Origin: Rhodosorus marinus
Lineage: Eukaryota > Rhodophyta > Stylonematophyceae > Stylonematales > Stylonemataceae
DNA: 64,000 bases
Direction: 5' to 3'
Assembly: GCA_029953675.1 (NCBI GenBank)
Contig: JAMWBK010000010.1
Coordinates: forward strand, 930,001 to 994,000
This document shows, one piece after another, positions 23,767 to 35,763 of this stretch (position 1 is its first letter; every line of letters starts with the position of its first letter). The notes below the pieces were generated by a model, which saw nothing but the letters and a program-made list of their open reading frames with translations, had not been told where the DNA came from and made no database searches. The translations under genes were made by a program, and so were the position numbers.

Positions 23767-25737
23767 GGCGCAAAAATCAACACAATCAACTCCCTTCTCA
23801 GCCCACCCACGAAACAGAAGGAAAAAAATCCTCCTTCCAAAACCCTTCACAAGTCGTCAAGACTTCTACTTGGGCAAACCAACCGCTGATCCCCAAGCAA
23901 GACAGCGCTGCACAACCTAAACAGCAGCCGAAGAAACCCCTTCACGTCCGAGATCCAAGCACAGTCACCCTCATCCTTCCGGATGGAGTCCTGAAACTCC
24001 CATTCACAAAGCAACACCTTTCCCAACCAAAAAAATTATATATATAAAGCCCCAAGACCCCCTCCCCAAATCAGAAAAACAACAGTAAGGCCTTCCTAAA
24101 ACTTCTACGGCTCAAGTAGCTGTTACCGGGTCACCTGCAAAAGCGCACCTCAATCAAGAAACCTAAACTCTTTCCCCCCTCCCGATCGACTTTAAACATT
24201 CGAAGATCTCCTTCCTCAACAACCCAACGGCTCAAAACAGCTTCTCATCAAGACCTTCATTCGAAAGTCGCACACAGGCCAGAGTTTGTGCTCTTACCAC
24301 TTTTCCAGTTTCTGATTAAGGCGCCGCTTTGACATGTACTCCTATCAAAGGGGACGTTCAACAAGATACATATCCGTGCAGGCTGGTGAACATGCCAGGT
24401 TTATGATCGTCAGCGGGGCCACTGACCACAGCAGTATCAAGGCTGAGGACTTCGACGCTTGTAGAAATAGCAAGGACAGAGTTTGGATCGTCTGTGTGGT
24501 CAGACCTACCCGCAATTGTGTGTGGAGTTTCCGGAAGCGACCGCAATATCATCGTCTGTCTGTACACTTGCCAGAGGTATACGGAAAGAGTGCGGATCCC
24601 CCTCCGCGCGTGTGAGGACGTGGAAGCTGTGAAGCTGTATACCAGCAATGCTGGAGGATGCTCGGTTTTAATGACTGAGATAAAACTGCGATGTGGCGCT
24701 AAGCATGATGACGGACTTGTGCTATCCGAAGAGGTGCGACGTCGCAATCTGGTGCAGAACATAAGTCTTACGAAGCTCGTGGGCGTAGGTAAAGGCTATG
24801 ATACCCACTCCGTCAACTGAAGATTGTTTTACAGATTCGGGTGTCGAAGGCTGCTCCAAACAAAAGTCTCATTTCACCATGGCCTATCAAGTCTGCGATG
24901 AACACAACGTGAGAATTCAAGACCCTTCTTCTGTCCCGCCCCTTCAAGGTCGTTGTCTTAGTCAAGCGGCGCTGGTCATCATCCACCCTTCAACTACTCA
25001 ACTGCTTTTGTCCACCAGCTTCTCCACCATCAACTCTTGAAAATCCCGCACAGCTTCTCCATTTCATAAAACCCTTCAAAAAAAAGAAGCAAACCCACTC
25101 ACGCACAATCGATACTTAGGACACATGCTAGAGTATAATTCGATTATATTCGTCTGAAGAACAGGTGTAGGTATTCAATTTGTTGAAATGCTTTTCTATA
25201 TAAAAAACAAGATTTTGTATCGCCGTTTAATTGGATATTTCACAAAATCTGACAGTTGTAGATATATTATTGGTTTAAGGGGTTTGCGTATCTAAAATAT
25301 TGTAATTCAGTATAATGCCCTGGCATGATTTTTTGGATGAGACGGTTACTAGGATATCGAGTTGTGGCGATGAGGATGGTGCGGGAGCGTTGGCTGGATG
25401 TCTTCGGGGATTGTGGTGTTTCGTTAGACGATGCTTACCTTAGGAACTTGTTTGGAGTTTTTGCGTTCTTCTACGAATCATTCACTGTCTGGTGCTAGCG
25501 CGGAGGGCAGAAAACGAAACAGCTGAGAACGATCTTGCGCTGGTTTTTTTTTTGTTTATTTTTGTTTCGGTTTGGGCGGTGGGGGAAGAGGTGAAAAAGT
25601 GGATCCGGTGGATCCCTTGAAGAATTCTGTGATGCTTGGCATTGCGAGTAGGAGTTTGGGGGTGCTTTTTTGATTAATTCCTCGAATTTTAGCGGTTGCA
25701 GTTGATATTAGAATCTCTGCTGGGGTTGGTCATCGCA
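23767..25737. other. Gene-free stretch between divergent genes
   Basis: About 2 kb between PAT1 (-) and TAF8 (+), containing both promoters. TTATATATATAAAG at 24036-24049 could serve PAT1. An open plus-strand frame at 24407-24820 and an overlapping minus frame at 24358-24762 lack a usable start and motifs, so neither is called. 25130-25330 is AT-rich. Confidence 0.45.
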
Positions 25738-27286
25738 ATGGACAAACGAGCTGAGGAGGAAAGTGCTTCTGTGCCTACGAAGAGTCTAATGCATGGCATT
25801 GAAGGCTACGCCAGGAACGCCATGCTACTAGCTAGTAGTCAACTTGTGGCCGCAAAGGTATTGCAAAATGTCATGTAGGCACAGCAGGCTTATATTTTAT
25901 CGAGAGTATTCCTAACTCATGTTCCAAAACCCTCCTCTTGACCTGTTTGCGCTACGAAAAACACGCAGCTACAACAAGATGAGCAACGAAAAGAGGCGAA
26001 GCGTGAACCAGGAGTTGAACCATCGCCCGAGACCGAGTTGTTCGCGCAGGAGGCTGTTTTGCATGCCATCGCGGAAATATCGGAAACCTATATAAGAGAG
26101 GTGAACACCGGTTCTTCAACCGTAATATCCAGCTAACGCAATCGAGAAACTGAAAAAGCTCTTCGTTGAAATTTATCCAGATGGGAAAGTACTCGAAGGA
26201 CCAAGCAGAATTGTCGGGAAGAACTCAGGTGAGCTTGCCTATTGACGTGGACAAAAGGTGCTCAATATGAAAGTGACAGAAACCACTTTTCATGCTTTAG
26301 GCCAACCTGACCGATGTTTTAGCTTCTCTTGAACGGGCTGCGATAACCACACAAACCAATGTTCGAGAGCTTGCCATTTACTGTATGTCCGAAGAAGTTG
26401 CGTTTCCCAAAACCCTGACTGGATTTCCGCCGGAGCCAAGGGTTGATAAGGGAACCAAAGATGCATTGATTGAGATACCCGTTGAGAAAGAAAACGATCA
26501 AGTACGCAACAAATGCACAGTCTCCGGGAGAAGCTCTTAGCAACTGTGTTGCAGCAGATGATGCTTACGGTTCTTGACAATCAACAACAGGACGGCCCTG
26601 CGCCAAAGAAAAAGGGAGAAGGCCCACACATGGAAAGTTGGATGCCTCAGCTGCCACCTGCTTACACATATGTTTCAACGGTTGAACAGAGAAACGCTTT
26701 GAAGGATGGTGTGAGCGAACAGATTGTCAGCAAGCAGCGGAGGCAGGTAGGAGATCCAGAGCATTCTCTTACTGGATTCCGTTGTTCCTTTGGGACAAAT
26801 CTGAACCTAGACTTGTGCCTGCATATTTCGCTTTAGGCCGAAAAAGAACTTGTGGAGCTAACACGGCAGTCGACAGGGCGGCGGAAGACTAGCCCCATGA
26901 GGTGCGCATGCTAATGCGATTGGGAGTGAAACTGATGGTACAAACTCTGAAGCTCGTTCTGCCTTTTCTAGTGAGAATCCGTTTCTGCGCCCTACCCGGA
27001 GGTTGAACGAGCTCTCCCAACCCCCTGATGATCTCCAATTTCAAGATCGCGACAGAGAAATACTCGAGCCGGAGGAGGGTTCGACCTCTGCTGCTAATTT
27101 ATCATCGGTAAGATCTTGAGCGGAAATCTTGAAACCAATCCCACCCCAAGTTCGCGTGCTGAACCTCGTGGATCGCCTATCTCCGTATGCATTGTTCCTT
27201 AGGCTGTACAAGGAGAGCCTGATAAAGACGCGAAGCGTATGCGAGGCGAAAGGATCCTCGCCACCAGCAACACAGTTGGCGACTGA
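25738..27286 (+). CDS. TAF8: TFIID subunit TAF8
   Basis: Eight exons: 25738-25857, 25969-26100, 26181-26228, 26301-26501, about 26591-26746, 26837-26901, 26972-27107 and 27203-27286, giving about 313 aa, close to human TAF8 (310). The product is a nuclear histone-fold subunit of TFIID that pairs with TAF10. Exons 2-4 form the histone fold: AVLHAIAEISETYIREMGKY, then SGRTQANLTDVLASLERA, like GRTQxNxxDV in plant and animal TAF8. Then comes EVAFPKTLTGFPPEP, and the proline-rich block ESWMPQLPPAYTYVSTVEQR, which corresponds to HIPxxLPxFPDPHTY. A late ENPFLRP segment is also typical. The acceptor of exon 5 is uncertain (26555 also keeps frame). Confidence 0.88.
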
Positions 27287-27754
27287 GAGACTGGAACTGG
27301 TCTCCCTTCGAAGGATGCCTTCGCTCTTTGACGCCTTTACCAGTTCACAATTACTATTAAACTACTAACAACCAATGTTCCCCTATTAAGTTAGCCGTAT
27401 CTAAATCTAGAACTCTATCCATAATGTAGATATTTTAGAGTTTTTAGCCCTGTCCTGCCCTAATGTCGTCGTCGGCCGGCGGCGAGAAATGAGGGAACAC
27501 AGCAATGAAGGGTTGGCCCTTGAAAAGTTATTAAAAAAGTATATTTTCCTGAAAATGCGACATCGGCTAGGGGCGGAATACGATGTGCAAGAAAATCGAT
27601 TTGGGGTCGTATGATGGGGTGAGAGCTTTCCGCGGATGGTGGGAAAGGGAAGGGAGAAGGGGGAGCTGGGTTTAAGGTTGGGTCAGTAGGCTTGTACTTC
27701 AAATTGGGAGAAGGAGGAGGAATTTTGCGGAGCGCCGTCTTTTGAAGAGGAAGA
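27287..27754. other. Promoter-side flank of the L24e gene
   Basis: Intergenic between TAF8 and the ribosomal protein gene. G-rich with GGAGAAGG-type runs at 27630-27720 immediately before the start codon. No gene seen. Confidence 0.45.
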
Positions 27755-28446
27755 ATGGTCGTGAAGTAAGTTTTTTTTAGTTTGGTTTCTGCTTCGTGAA
27801 TGTTCTGTTCATCGTGCTTTTTGTGCTCCTCCTTGGGCTTTTGAGGACTGGTTGTGGTGGGAAACGGATGAAAGAACGATTTTCTTTGCTCACGAGCACT
27901 TTTCTCGGTGTTTTTTCCTTCTCTTTTGCTTTTCTTGTGTAGAACTGAGGTTTGTAACTTTTCGGGATTTAAGATTTATCCCGGCCATGGCTCTAGGTTC
28001 GCAAGGACTGATGAGAAGGTCTTCAACTTTATCAACGGGAAATCGAAGGCATGCCAGAAGATGAAGAGAAAGCCGGTGAAGCTTAACTGGACTCAGTTGT
28101 ACCGAAGAGTAAACAAGAAGGGAGCCCAGGAGGAGACGGTTAAGCGCCGAACAAGAAAGGTTAACACCGTTGTGATGAAGCCCGTTGAGGGAGCATCCTT
28201 GGAAGTTATCAAGGCCAAGCGTAATCAGCAACAGAGATCGAAGGCTACTGGCGCGAAGGCTGCGAACTTGAAGTAAGTCCAACTTAGTCGATTCGTATCG
28301 AGATTGGCATTCTCAACAATTCTGTTCGTTACACTGTAAACAGGGAAATTAAGGCTCGGAAAGCTGGTGGTAAGACGAAGAGGGGAGGTGCCCCGCTTGC
28401 TGGGAAGAGAGGCGGCCCCCAGGCACCGCCCCCGAAGAAGCACTAA
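27755..28446 (+). CDS. RPL24: Cytosolic large-subunit ribosomal protein L24e (eL24)
   Basis: Three exons: 27755-27765, 27943-28272 and 28344-28446, giving 147 aa. The first exon is only 11 nt and encodes MVV plus two bases of Lys. The family opening, which reads CSFSGYKIYPGHG in animals, appears here as TEVCNFSGFKIYPGHGSRF followed by ARTDEKVF. LNWTQLYRRVNKKG and a KAKRNQQQR helix follow. The C-terminus is very basic and ends PPPKKH. It is part of the 60S subunit, at the interface with the small subunit. The second intron is 71 nt. The gene lies head-on against the kinase gene, with 262 bp between stops. Confidence 0.95.
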
Positions 28447-28708
28447 GTCGATTCATTAAGATTTAAAGATGGACAGTAAAATCACCAAATCGAAAGTACC
28501 TAGCAAGTTTCTCGGCGATTTGGCTGCCTTGAGGAGCGATTCTTTCGGATTTTCGTACTTTTCGTCGCCCGCAAAGAAGCGCGAGCTGATCTCTCTTCGT
28601 CACTGCGCGAACCAGAGCGCGTACGCTGACTTGAAAGTTTAATATTAGATTAAGTTGACCCCTAGTATACTACAGCAGAATGCGCCTAGCATGGCGTTGA
28701 GCAAAGGG

Positions 28709-29644
28709 CTACGCTTGTGTTGCGCTGCTGCTCAAGATTTTCTTATTCTCCTGTTCACGCTGTCTGGAAGCTTTACGCATTTCCTCAGCTTTGAAGAAGC
28801 CCGAAAGGTCATCAAAAACTGACTCCGGGGCTTGCTCTGCATCAAAGCACTGCAGCCGTTCATTCCTACGATAGTAGTCTACAACTGGCATTGTCATCTC
28901 GTGAAAGGTATTGATTCTCTTCTCAATCACAGACGCTTCGTCATCGACTCGTCCGCTAGTGAGTCCGCGATTTGTCAATCGGGCCTGAAGACAAAAAGAG
29001 CTTTCTTTCAGAAGCAGGATCAAACCATAGGCAGGCATCTTCGCAGGAACAGCCGATATCCACCAACCTTCAGAACTTCATTTGGGCAAGAGAAGAAGAG
29101 AACTGCTCTTGCACGGGCATACACTGTCTCAAAGTCAACCGCCTGCTTGATCTCTCTAGGGAATCCGTCAATAAGGACTCCGGGACACTCGCTGAATCTG
29201 CAAATGTGTCCAGAGCACCCAGCGGTTCAGACGAACAAATCCCCCCAAATCGCATTAACGGGTAAACAGATGGGAGCTTGCAATATGACAAACGCACCTT
29301 TCAATAGCCGTGTACAATAGTTCCATAGTTATGTGTCCCGGAACGATCTTTCCATTCCGAATACAATTCTCAACCAGAGCACCAATCTCATCATCGTCTT
29401 TGGCCTTTTCTCTGAGCAAGTCCCCCGCGCAAACTTGCCTGAACGAGAACTCATCCACAAGTCTCTTACACTGAGTACCCTTACCCGAGCCAGGCCCTCC
29501 TAGTACAAAATAAACTGGAGGAAGCTTCACCCCCTCTGCTCCACCAGCAGCCCGCGCATCAACCCTCGAGCACGCCCTGACCCGCGCGCCATCGTTCCCA
29601 GCAGCTCCCATCCCAACACAAACAAAGCCACTCGCCATTCCCAT
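28709..29644 (-). CDS. Adenylate kinase / UMP-CMP kinase family, probably plastid
   Basis: Three exons on the reverse strand: 29298-29644, 29068-29197 and 28709-28984, giving 250 aa. Nucleoside monophosphate kinases transfer the gamma phosphate of ATP to NMP. The P-loop is FVLGGPGSGKGTQC, the NMP-binding part is CAGDLLREKAKDD, and LIDGFPREIKQAVDFE plus the short-lid segment SGRVDDEASVIEKRI follow. The short lid places it in the AK1/UMP-CMP group. IDGFPREIKQ and TSGRVDD are nearest to AK1-type enzymes, but UMP-CMP specificity cannot be excluded. The leader MGMASGFVCVGMG with following Arg and Ala suggests plastid import. A charged C-terminal tail follows the core. Confidence 0.9.
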
Positions 29645-31292
29645 TGCTCGAAACTCAAAACGTTAATACGCACCCTTCCTCCGCTTCAAAAGATCCTAAC
29701 AGAAGTACGGCACAAAATGCCAAAACTAAATAATTAGAATAATAAATAAACTCTCAGAATCGCCAAAACAAGGCGCCAAACAAACAAGCCAATACGCCAC
29801 CGCTCCCAGCTCCCACCACAACCTCCCTCGTCACTTGCACCGGAAAGAGGCAATATAACTGCTTCCATCCCATTCATTTCAATGCAGATTAAAAATTACC
29901 AAAACACATCATTTATCCAGTATACCTCCAGGACCGTCCAAAACCAATCTATACCCATTCTCCCTCAATCAATTATCCAATTGATCAATCAACTCTGTTT
30001 TTAATCCCGCCTTAGTCCAATCAACTATGACTTAGTATCATTATAGCCAACCATGTATCGATCGTCCAATCGCCGAGCGTTTAATTTGTTAAAGTTAACA
30101 TCTGGAATACTTAGAAGTGATTAATTGGCTGAACTTGATATGTGATATCCAATGATGAACTGCTATGAGGGCTTAGGACTATTTTTGTTTTTTTTAGTGA
30201 TTAAGAGATTTTCGTCAAGTGCTGGAGTGGGAATTTTGGATGAAATTGTTCTGGTTGACTGCGGCGAGTTAGGGTTTTTCGGTGCCGAGATCGATTTGTG
30301 AAATCGATCGTCAGTGATTTGTCCCCTTGCGTTGCTAGTCCTGTCCCGTCACAGTGGTGAGAAGTCTGATGTAGATAGCGTATATCAAGATTTTGGTATC
30401 GAAATCCGGACGGTTGCTACTTTGAGCGGCTGAACGTTCCCATTGCAAACGCCGCTGGACAAATGTCGGGGGCGCTCGTGTCGCATGAGTAGCCTTCGAC
30501 CGCAATGTTGTTGGTGACGCTTTCCATGGGCAGCGGAGAACCCCCGAAAACTGCCATGCCAAACTACATGGGATCGAAGAGGAGGTGCAAATGCTCACAC
30601 AATACAAGAGGACCTCGTCCAGGTAACTATCTCGTGCACCACCTGGATAAAGCGAAGGCTACATGCGCAATACATCACCTCCGCGACCTTGGGGTTCTGA
30701 TTCCAGTATATCAGAACGAACTCCCACAGCTTTGCTGATCGATCCTAGATCGTTGGGTCGGGGGGGAACTCGCCAGAATAGTGTTTGACACCTCGTATGC
30801 TTAATTTTGCTTGATGAACCATTCAGAGTGCACTTGGAAGTTGCTAAATGCTTTGCAGCTTCGGATTCCTGCTAGGAACGACTCTGTCTACCTTGTCGCT
30901 TTCCGTTTAAGCGGGCTCTACAGTACCACTCCAAACCTCGATATCAACAGATTGTTTGCACCCGTATATTTTAAATTGCGGGGCGACCAGGCTCAGCGTT
31001 ATCCATTCTCGGGTGCAAGTATGTACACGTCTGGGATTGAACAGTTGGAATGAAAATTGTTGATGAAGGGGGAAGGCCCGCCTCTGGAACCGTGGTTATC
31101 CTTGGTACCAGGTACCAAATCTAAGGTCGTCTTCTTCCTGCAACGGAAATTTTTAGTTTGTGGTCATTTGTGCCTCGCTTATGTGTTTTTCTAAGGTAGC
31201 GAACTACTTTCATTTGTGTCGACTCGGGGAGAAAGGGGGCGAGGGGAGGGGGGGGGGGGAAGACTGGAAGACTGGCAGGAAAGAGTTAGAGT
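29645..31292. other. Intergenic stretch with one candidate exon
   Basis: Upstream flank of the kinase (29645-30000, AT-rich and C-rich blocks) and of the CrtI-type gene (31200-31260, a long G run). The segment 30493-30622 could be an exon and is listed separately. A frame at 30811-31053 shows no motif. Confidence 0.4.
30493..30622 (+). CDS. Candidate exon of a small unrecognised gene
   Basis: The segment is bounded by a TAG acceptor and a GTAACT donor. It has an open frame reading GQRRTPENCHAKLHGIEEE followed by VQMLTQYKRTSS, a helix-like, charge-balanced sequence. A possible first exon with an ATG lies near 30240, and several downstream acceptors give short tails ending before 30780. No family recognised. 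Treat as a lead rather than a gene call. Confidence 0.22.
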
Positions 31293-32899
31293 ATGGCGGT
31301 ACTGGGACTTGTTGGAAGCTTTGGGTGCAGTGTCAATGATACCCCAAGTGCCAAGAAAGCGATCGTCGTGGGAGGTGGTATTGGCGGTATATGCACTGCT
31401 GCCAGACTAGCCCGCAGCGGTTTTTCTGTTTCAGTTTACGAAAAAAACAATGCACTCGGAGGAAGAATGTCCGAGCTAAAGCTTGAGACCGATGCCGGTG
31501 AATATCGCTTCGACACTGGCCCAAGTCTGCTGCTGCTTCCGGAAGTATACAGGCAAACGTTTCGAGATCTTGGTGTTGACATCGATGACGTTGTAGAACT
31601 AACTAGACTGGATCCAAACTACAAAGTTTTTCGAGGACAAGACAGGTTGTGCATTAGATCCGATGTATCCAAGATGCGAGAAGACCTCGAAGCGGTCGAG
31701 AAGGGATCCTTTGAGGAATGGCGGAAGTATTCAAGTTCTGCGCTTGCCTTTTTCCGCGGGGGATTCCACAGTTTCATAGAGAAGGACGATATGGATATAC
31801 TCACGAAATCAGACTACAGGCAATGGATTCAGATGGTGTTGAAGGGTGGGAATCCGTTGGAAAGCCACGTGGCATATTTGTCCAGACGCTTCACCTCTCA
31901 AACTCTTATTGGGGCCGCCTCATTTCAAGACCTATACGTAGGCCTATCTCCTTTCAAGGCCCCTGCTGTGTTCTCCTTGCTGGGAGCTCTGGAGGCCGAG
32001 CAAGGTGTATGGTATGCTAGTGAATCGCAAAGGCCGCCCCTAACTTTCATGCGTATCACGTTGTCTTAGAAACCGATCCTTTGCATGCCAAAACACGCAG
32101 GTATCCAAAGGGCGGAATGCGTGCCATTGCTAGGGCCCTTGTAAACGTTGCGAAGGAAAATGGTGTACAGTTTCACACCTCCACTTCTGTGAGAAGAATC
32201 GGGACTGAGTCCACGACCGCGAAATATGTTGAGCTCGAGGACGGTAGTCGAGAGACTGCCGACGTCTTCGTCGTGAATGCTGATCAGACATACGCCGCGC
32301 GTGAGCTGCTTGGGTACACCGATAGACAAGATCCTGCGTTCTCTTCAGGCGTTGTGAATGTCATGCTCGCTGTTGAGGATCCCTGTGAAGGTCTGGAGCA
32401 CCACAATATCTTCCTCGCGGATGACTTTCGAAAGAGTTGGGACGGCATTTTCGAGCCGGGGCTGCACCTGCCTAACGATTTCAACATGTATGTACACGTT
32501 CCAAGTAAGACGGATCCCGCTGCCGCACCGCAAGGTTGCAGTTCGGTCATGTGTCTCATTCCGTGCGGGACTCTCCCAGGAAACCGGGAAGAGCTCCTGA
32601 CAAAAGCAAAGGCGGGAGCGATTGAGACGCTTTCGAAGTTCTTCCCACAAGAAACGATACGTGCGCAAGCTTTCTATGAACCCAATCACTGGAAGCTGAC
32701 TTACAACCTGGACAGGGGCGCGGCGTTCGGTCTGGCTCATAACATTCAGCAGCTAGCAATCTTTAGACCTTCGCAAAGGTCGTCTACGTTTACCAACGTG
32801 TACTTTGTTGGAGCCAGCACTCGACCAGGAAATGGTGTACCATTAGTTATGATATCATCCCGACTCTGCACGGAGAAGGTCCTCCAGGACTTTGCCTGA
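31293..32899 (+). CDS. CrtI-type phytoene desaturase-like oxidoreductase, plastid
   Basis: Two exons, 31293-32011 and 32101-32899, give 505 aa. The N-terminal dinucleotide fold is AIVVGGGIGGICTAARLAR, followed by GGRMSELK and YRFDTGPSLLLLPEVYRQTF, which is the CrtI wording. The junction forms GVWYPKGGMRA, also typical. The C-terminal block is NLDRGAAFGLAHNIQQLAIF followed by FVGASTRPGNGVPLVM, again the bacterial/fungal CrtI signature. Such enzymes desaturate carotenoid precursors with FAD. The substrate is not predictable because red algae usually make lycopene with the plant-type PDS/ZDS/CRTISO set. Leader MAVLGLVGSFG has Phe at 10. The 89-nt intron is GT-AG. Confidence 0.9.
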
Positions 32900-34651
32900 T
32901 GTGTCCGACAAATTTAGTAAGTTGAAAAGCCCAGGGAATTACACACACACATACATCGCAAGCTTTTGTTTTGGCATTCTGTTTCTATGTTCATAAAAGG
33001 AAAAAAACACCACACGAAATATTAAATTCACTGATAACACGTCTTCATATATGTATCTCATATAGCAGGCCTCTGTGCAAGGTATACAAACTCAACATTC
33101 CAATCCCGACCTCCAGCCCACCCAACCTTTTTGCTACGTGCTCTGATCCAATAAGCCTCTCCAAAGCGACACCCACCCACCCCTCTATCCCCTTCCCCCT
33201 AAGATCCCCATGTCCTCTAAAATTGGTAAAACACAATAAAATCAGGGGTGTTTGTATAAACACAACCTCATTTTTTCGAGGATGGGAAGCTAACCAAGCT
33301 CATTCGCTACAAGGGAAAAAGGGAACTTTTCTTTCAATACTGATATTCTATTCAAAGATATTTATATTTACGATATAAAATGCACGTCTATCACCACAGA
33401 CCCTCCGTTTTGGAAGGTTTTCACCCATTTTTTGCTTCATACAGCCATTGTTCAAACCATACTGGCCAATGAAGAGCTGATCATATATTAAATTGAAGAA
33501 TTAATTTTTCATAAATGTATATTTTACTACTACTATATATATATATTTCGTTGCCTCTGTAGCCAATAAATTAGTTCCTGGGGACTGGAGCTGTCGCGTT
33601 CATTCCCAAACAAATGCTCAGGACCTTTTTTTTTTGGTTGAGGGTCGTTCATTTGATTGAGCTCTACCCCTCCCCCCCGTGAATTACTGTTACCAATCAA
33701 CAGTTGTCTTGAGAAGAGTTTAATCACATTTTTGGGGATTGTTTTTAAAACAAAAGTTCATATTATTGGCCTCTCGCTACTCCATTGGACAATTTCGTAC
33801 CTGCTCAAACATTTTTCTTTAGTATTGTGTTCATTCGACCAATCGGTGTCTGGAAGCTCCAAAATATTTATAAAACTTAGGAACCCAGACAGGTGCACAA
33901 GGTCATCGAATGAAAGCGGTTTTTTTCAAATTAGTAATACTTTTTTCAGCCAGCAGTCCCTGGAGCGAATCTCAACGGAAAAAAAAAAGCAAATAGCTCT
34001 GGTTCCATTGGATAAACGAGTTATGTCTCGTATTTATTTTTATGCATATTTGCACCAACACCCTCTCCCCCCCTTACGAAGAAGACATTCCCGATGGAAC
34101 TTGGCATAAAATGCTCCTTTTTTGCTCGTTGGTGTCGTCTTTGGAAGGGCGAATGCTCTGTTGTTGGTGTGAAGAAGGGGTGAGGTTGACTTTAAGATGG
34201 AAGTGTGTTTTGGGTGGATGCGATTTGGTATATGATTGAAACAGATGAGATTTTTTTGCTGGGCTTTTGTTCTGTTTGCAAATTTTTTTTCGGGTTCGAT
34301 TGTTTGAAAAGCCGGGGTGGGAAAGGTTTATGAGGTGACAACTGTGAGACGGAGTCTTCTCAGACCATCCGTTTCGCCAGGGGTTCAGTAGACGGCAGCA
34401 AGTGTATGTGGTAGAGAGGGAAAAGGAGGAGGAGAAACGTCATCTAGATGAACAGGAACATCCTTGACAGCCGATCTGCCTGAACATTGTCTGTTTGTCC
34501 TGGGAAGGTGCATTTTTTTGGGACAGTGTGGGACGGGGCAGGGGACGGGGCGGGGGACGGGGACGAGGACGGGGACGGTCTTGCTTGGATGTCCTGAGGA
34601 TGTCATAGAATAGTTTCTGTGCTATTTTTTTTTTTGTACGTCACTGAGGCC
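32900..34651. other. Gene-free stretch of 1.75 kb
   Basis: AT-rich with a TA microsatellite near 33530-33550 and several CCAAT/ATTGG elements between 33690 and 34010. From 34518 a G-rich repeat precedes the AP2 gene. Frames here have no motifs. Confidence 0.45.
34518..34578 (+). repeat. G-rich GGGGAC-type repeat before the AP2 gene
   Basis: About nine G-runs of three to five bases, separated mostly by one to three bases such as AC, sit on the coding strand 75-135 bp before the AP2 start. This arrangement can fold as a G-quadruplex. Confidence 0.7.
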
Positions 34652-35763
34652 ATGATATCGAGTTATCGAGGGGTTTCTTGGAACAAGAAGAACAAGGCGT
34701 GGCAGGCGCGAATTAGATATGGCCGTAAGTTTCCAGATGGTGCACTGAAAATCGAGTTGGAGTTGGTCTGAGATTCTTCACTGACGCTTTTGAGCTGGTA
34801 TTCTGTAGGAGACGTTCTGTCCTTGGGCTATTTTGACTGCGACAAACGCGCAGCGCAGGCGTTTGATATTATGTCTTTGAGAATTCATAAAGATCTCGCG
34901 AAGACAAATTTTCCGTTCGGGAACTACGATAGGCGGATCTTTGAGGACAAGCCACTTTCAGAAGTTGTGTATATGGCGAGAGCGTTGTCTAGGAAACGTC
35001 GGAGGAGCGGAGACGATGAACAAGAGCGAGAATGGGAGAGAGTTGCCCTGGAGGTACCTAACTTCGCGGTAGGAATGCGCTAGTTCGATGGTTGTACACT
35101 CGGATCTAATCCTTGTTTTTCTCGATTCCCATTTGTCTAGGCATGCATGAGAATACATGAAGGTGTCTCAAACGCGTCGGAATCGGATCACACATCTGAA
35201 GCGCGCTCGAGCGGGGAGCTCGAACGAGAAAACAATCTAGGAGGATTGCTACAGGCAGCAGAAGTAAGATAGGGCATCTACTGGAGCAATGCCCTGGTTT
35301 CATTGCCCATCGCAGGTCTCAAAAATTGCGATTTTTCCTTGTACTTCCAGGTAACAAGTCTGCGGGAGAAAAATGCAAACTTGATGCACTCCAAGGAATC
35401 CTTAGAACTCGCTTTGCAGTTCAGCCAGGCTCAGTGCGTGTCAGTATCCTGGGAGCGTGACCAGGCAATTGCACAGAGAGACCAAGCAATGGTGAGAATC
35501 AAACAGTTGGAGCTTGAGGTATGTTGAAGCGCGCATGACGTTTCTGCGATGTCCATCATTCTGACCTCCCCTTGTTATCGCAGTTCGCCTCAAGCGGATT
35601 TCATAAGCGCTCTCATAGGGATAATGGCCAGGGATCAGACTGTACAACTTCAACTGACCAGCAGCTTCATACCAGGGTGGAAATGTCGCAGCCCAGTATT
35701 AACGTCAAAGGCCTGCAGTCGCATCGTGAAAGCGGAGAGTCGTGTGCAGTTACCGCTTCGTAA
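34652..35763 (+). CDS. AP2-domain transcription factor with C-terminal coiled coil
   Basis: Five exons: 34652-34724, 34809-35053, 35141-35263, 35351-35518 and 35584-35763, giving 262 aa. Exons 1 and 2 form one AP2 DNA-binding domain right at the N-terminus: SSYRGVSWNKKNKAWQARIR, then LGYFDCDKRAAQAFD and LAKTNFPFGNY. A basic patch (RKRRR) follows. Exon 4 is a heptad-rich coiled coil (WERDQAIAQRDQAMVRIKQL), and the tail is Ser- and Gln-rich. This layout suggests a nuclear DNA-binding dimer. In plants single AP2 domains define ERF/DREB regulators, but the flanking sequence here is unlike those. The introns are 65 to 87 nt. Confidence 0.88.

Noticed and set aside
24358-24820. Overlapping open frames on both strands, 100-140 codons
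   Set aside because: Neither has a convincing ATG and upstream exon or any motif. The sense and antisense frames are equally plausible, so no gene is called.
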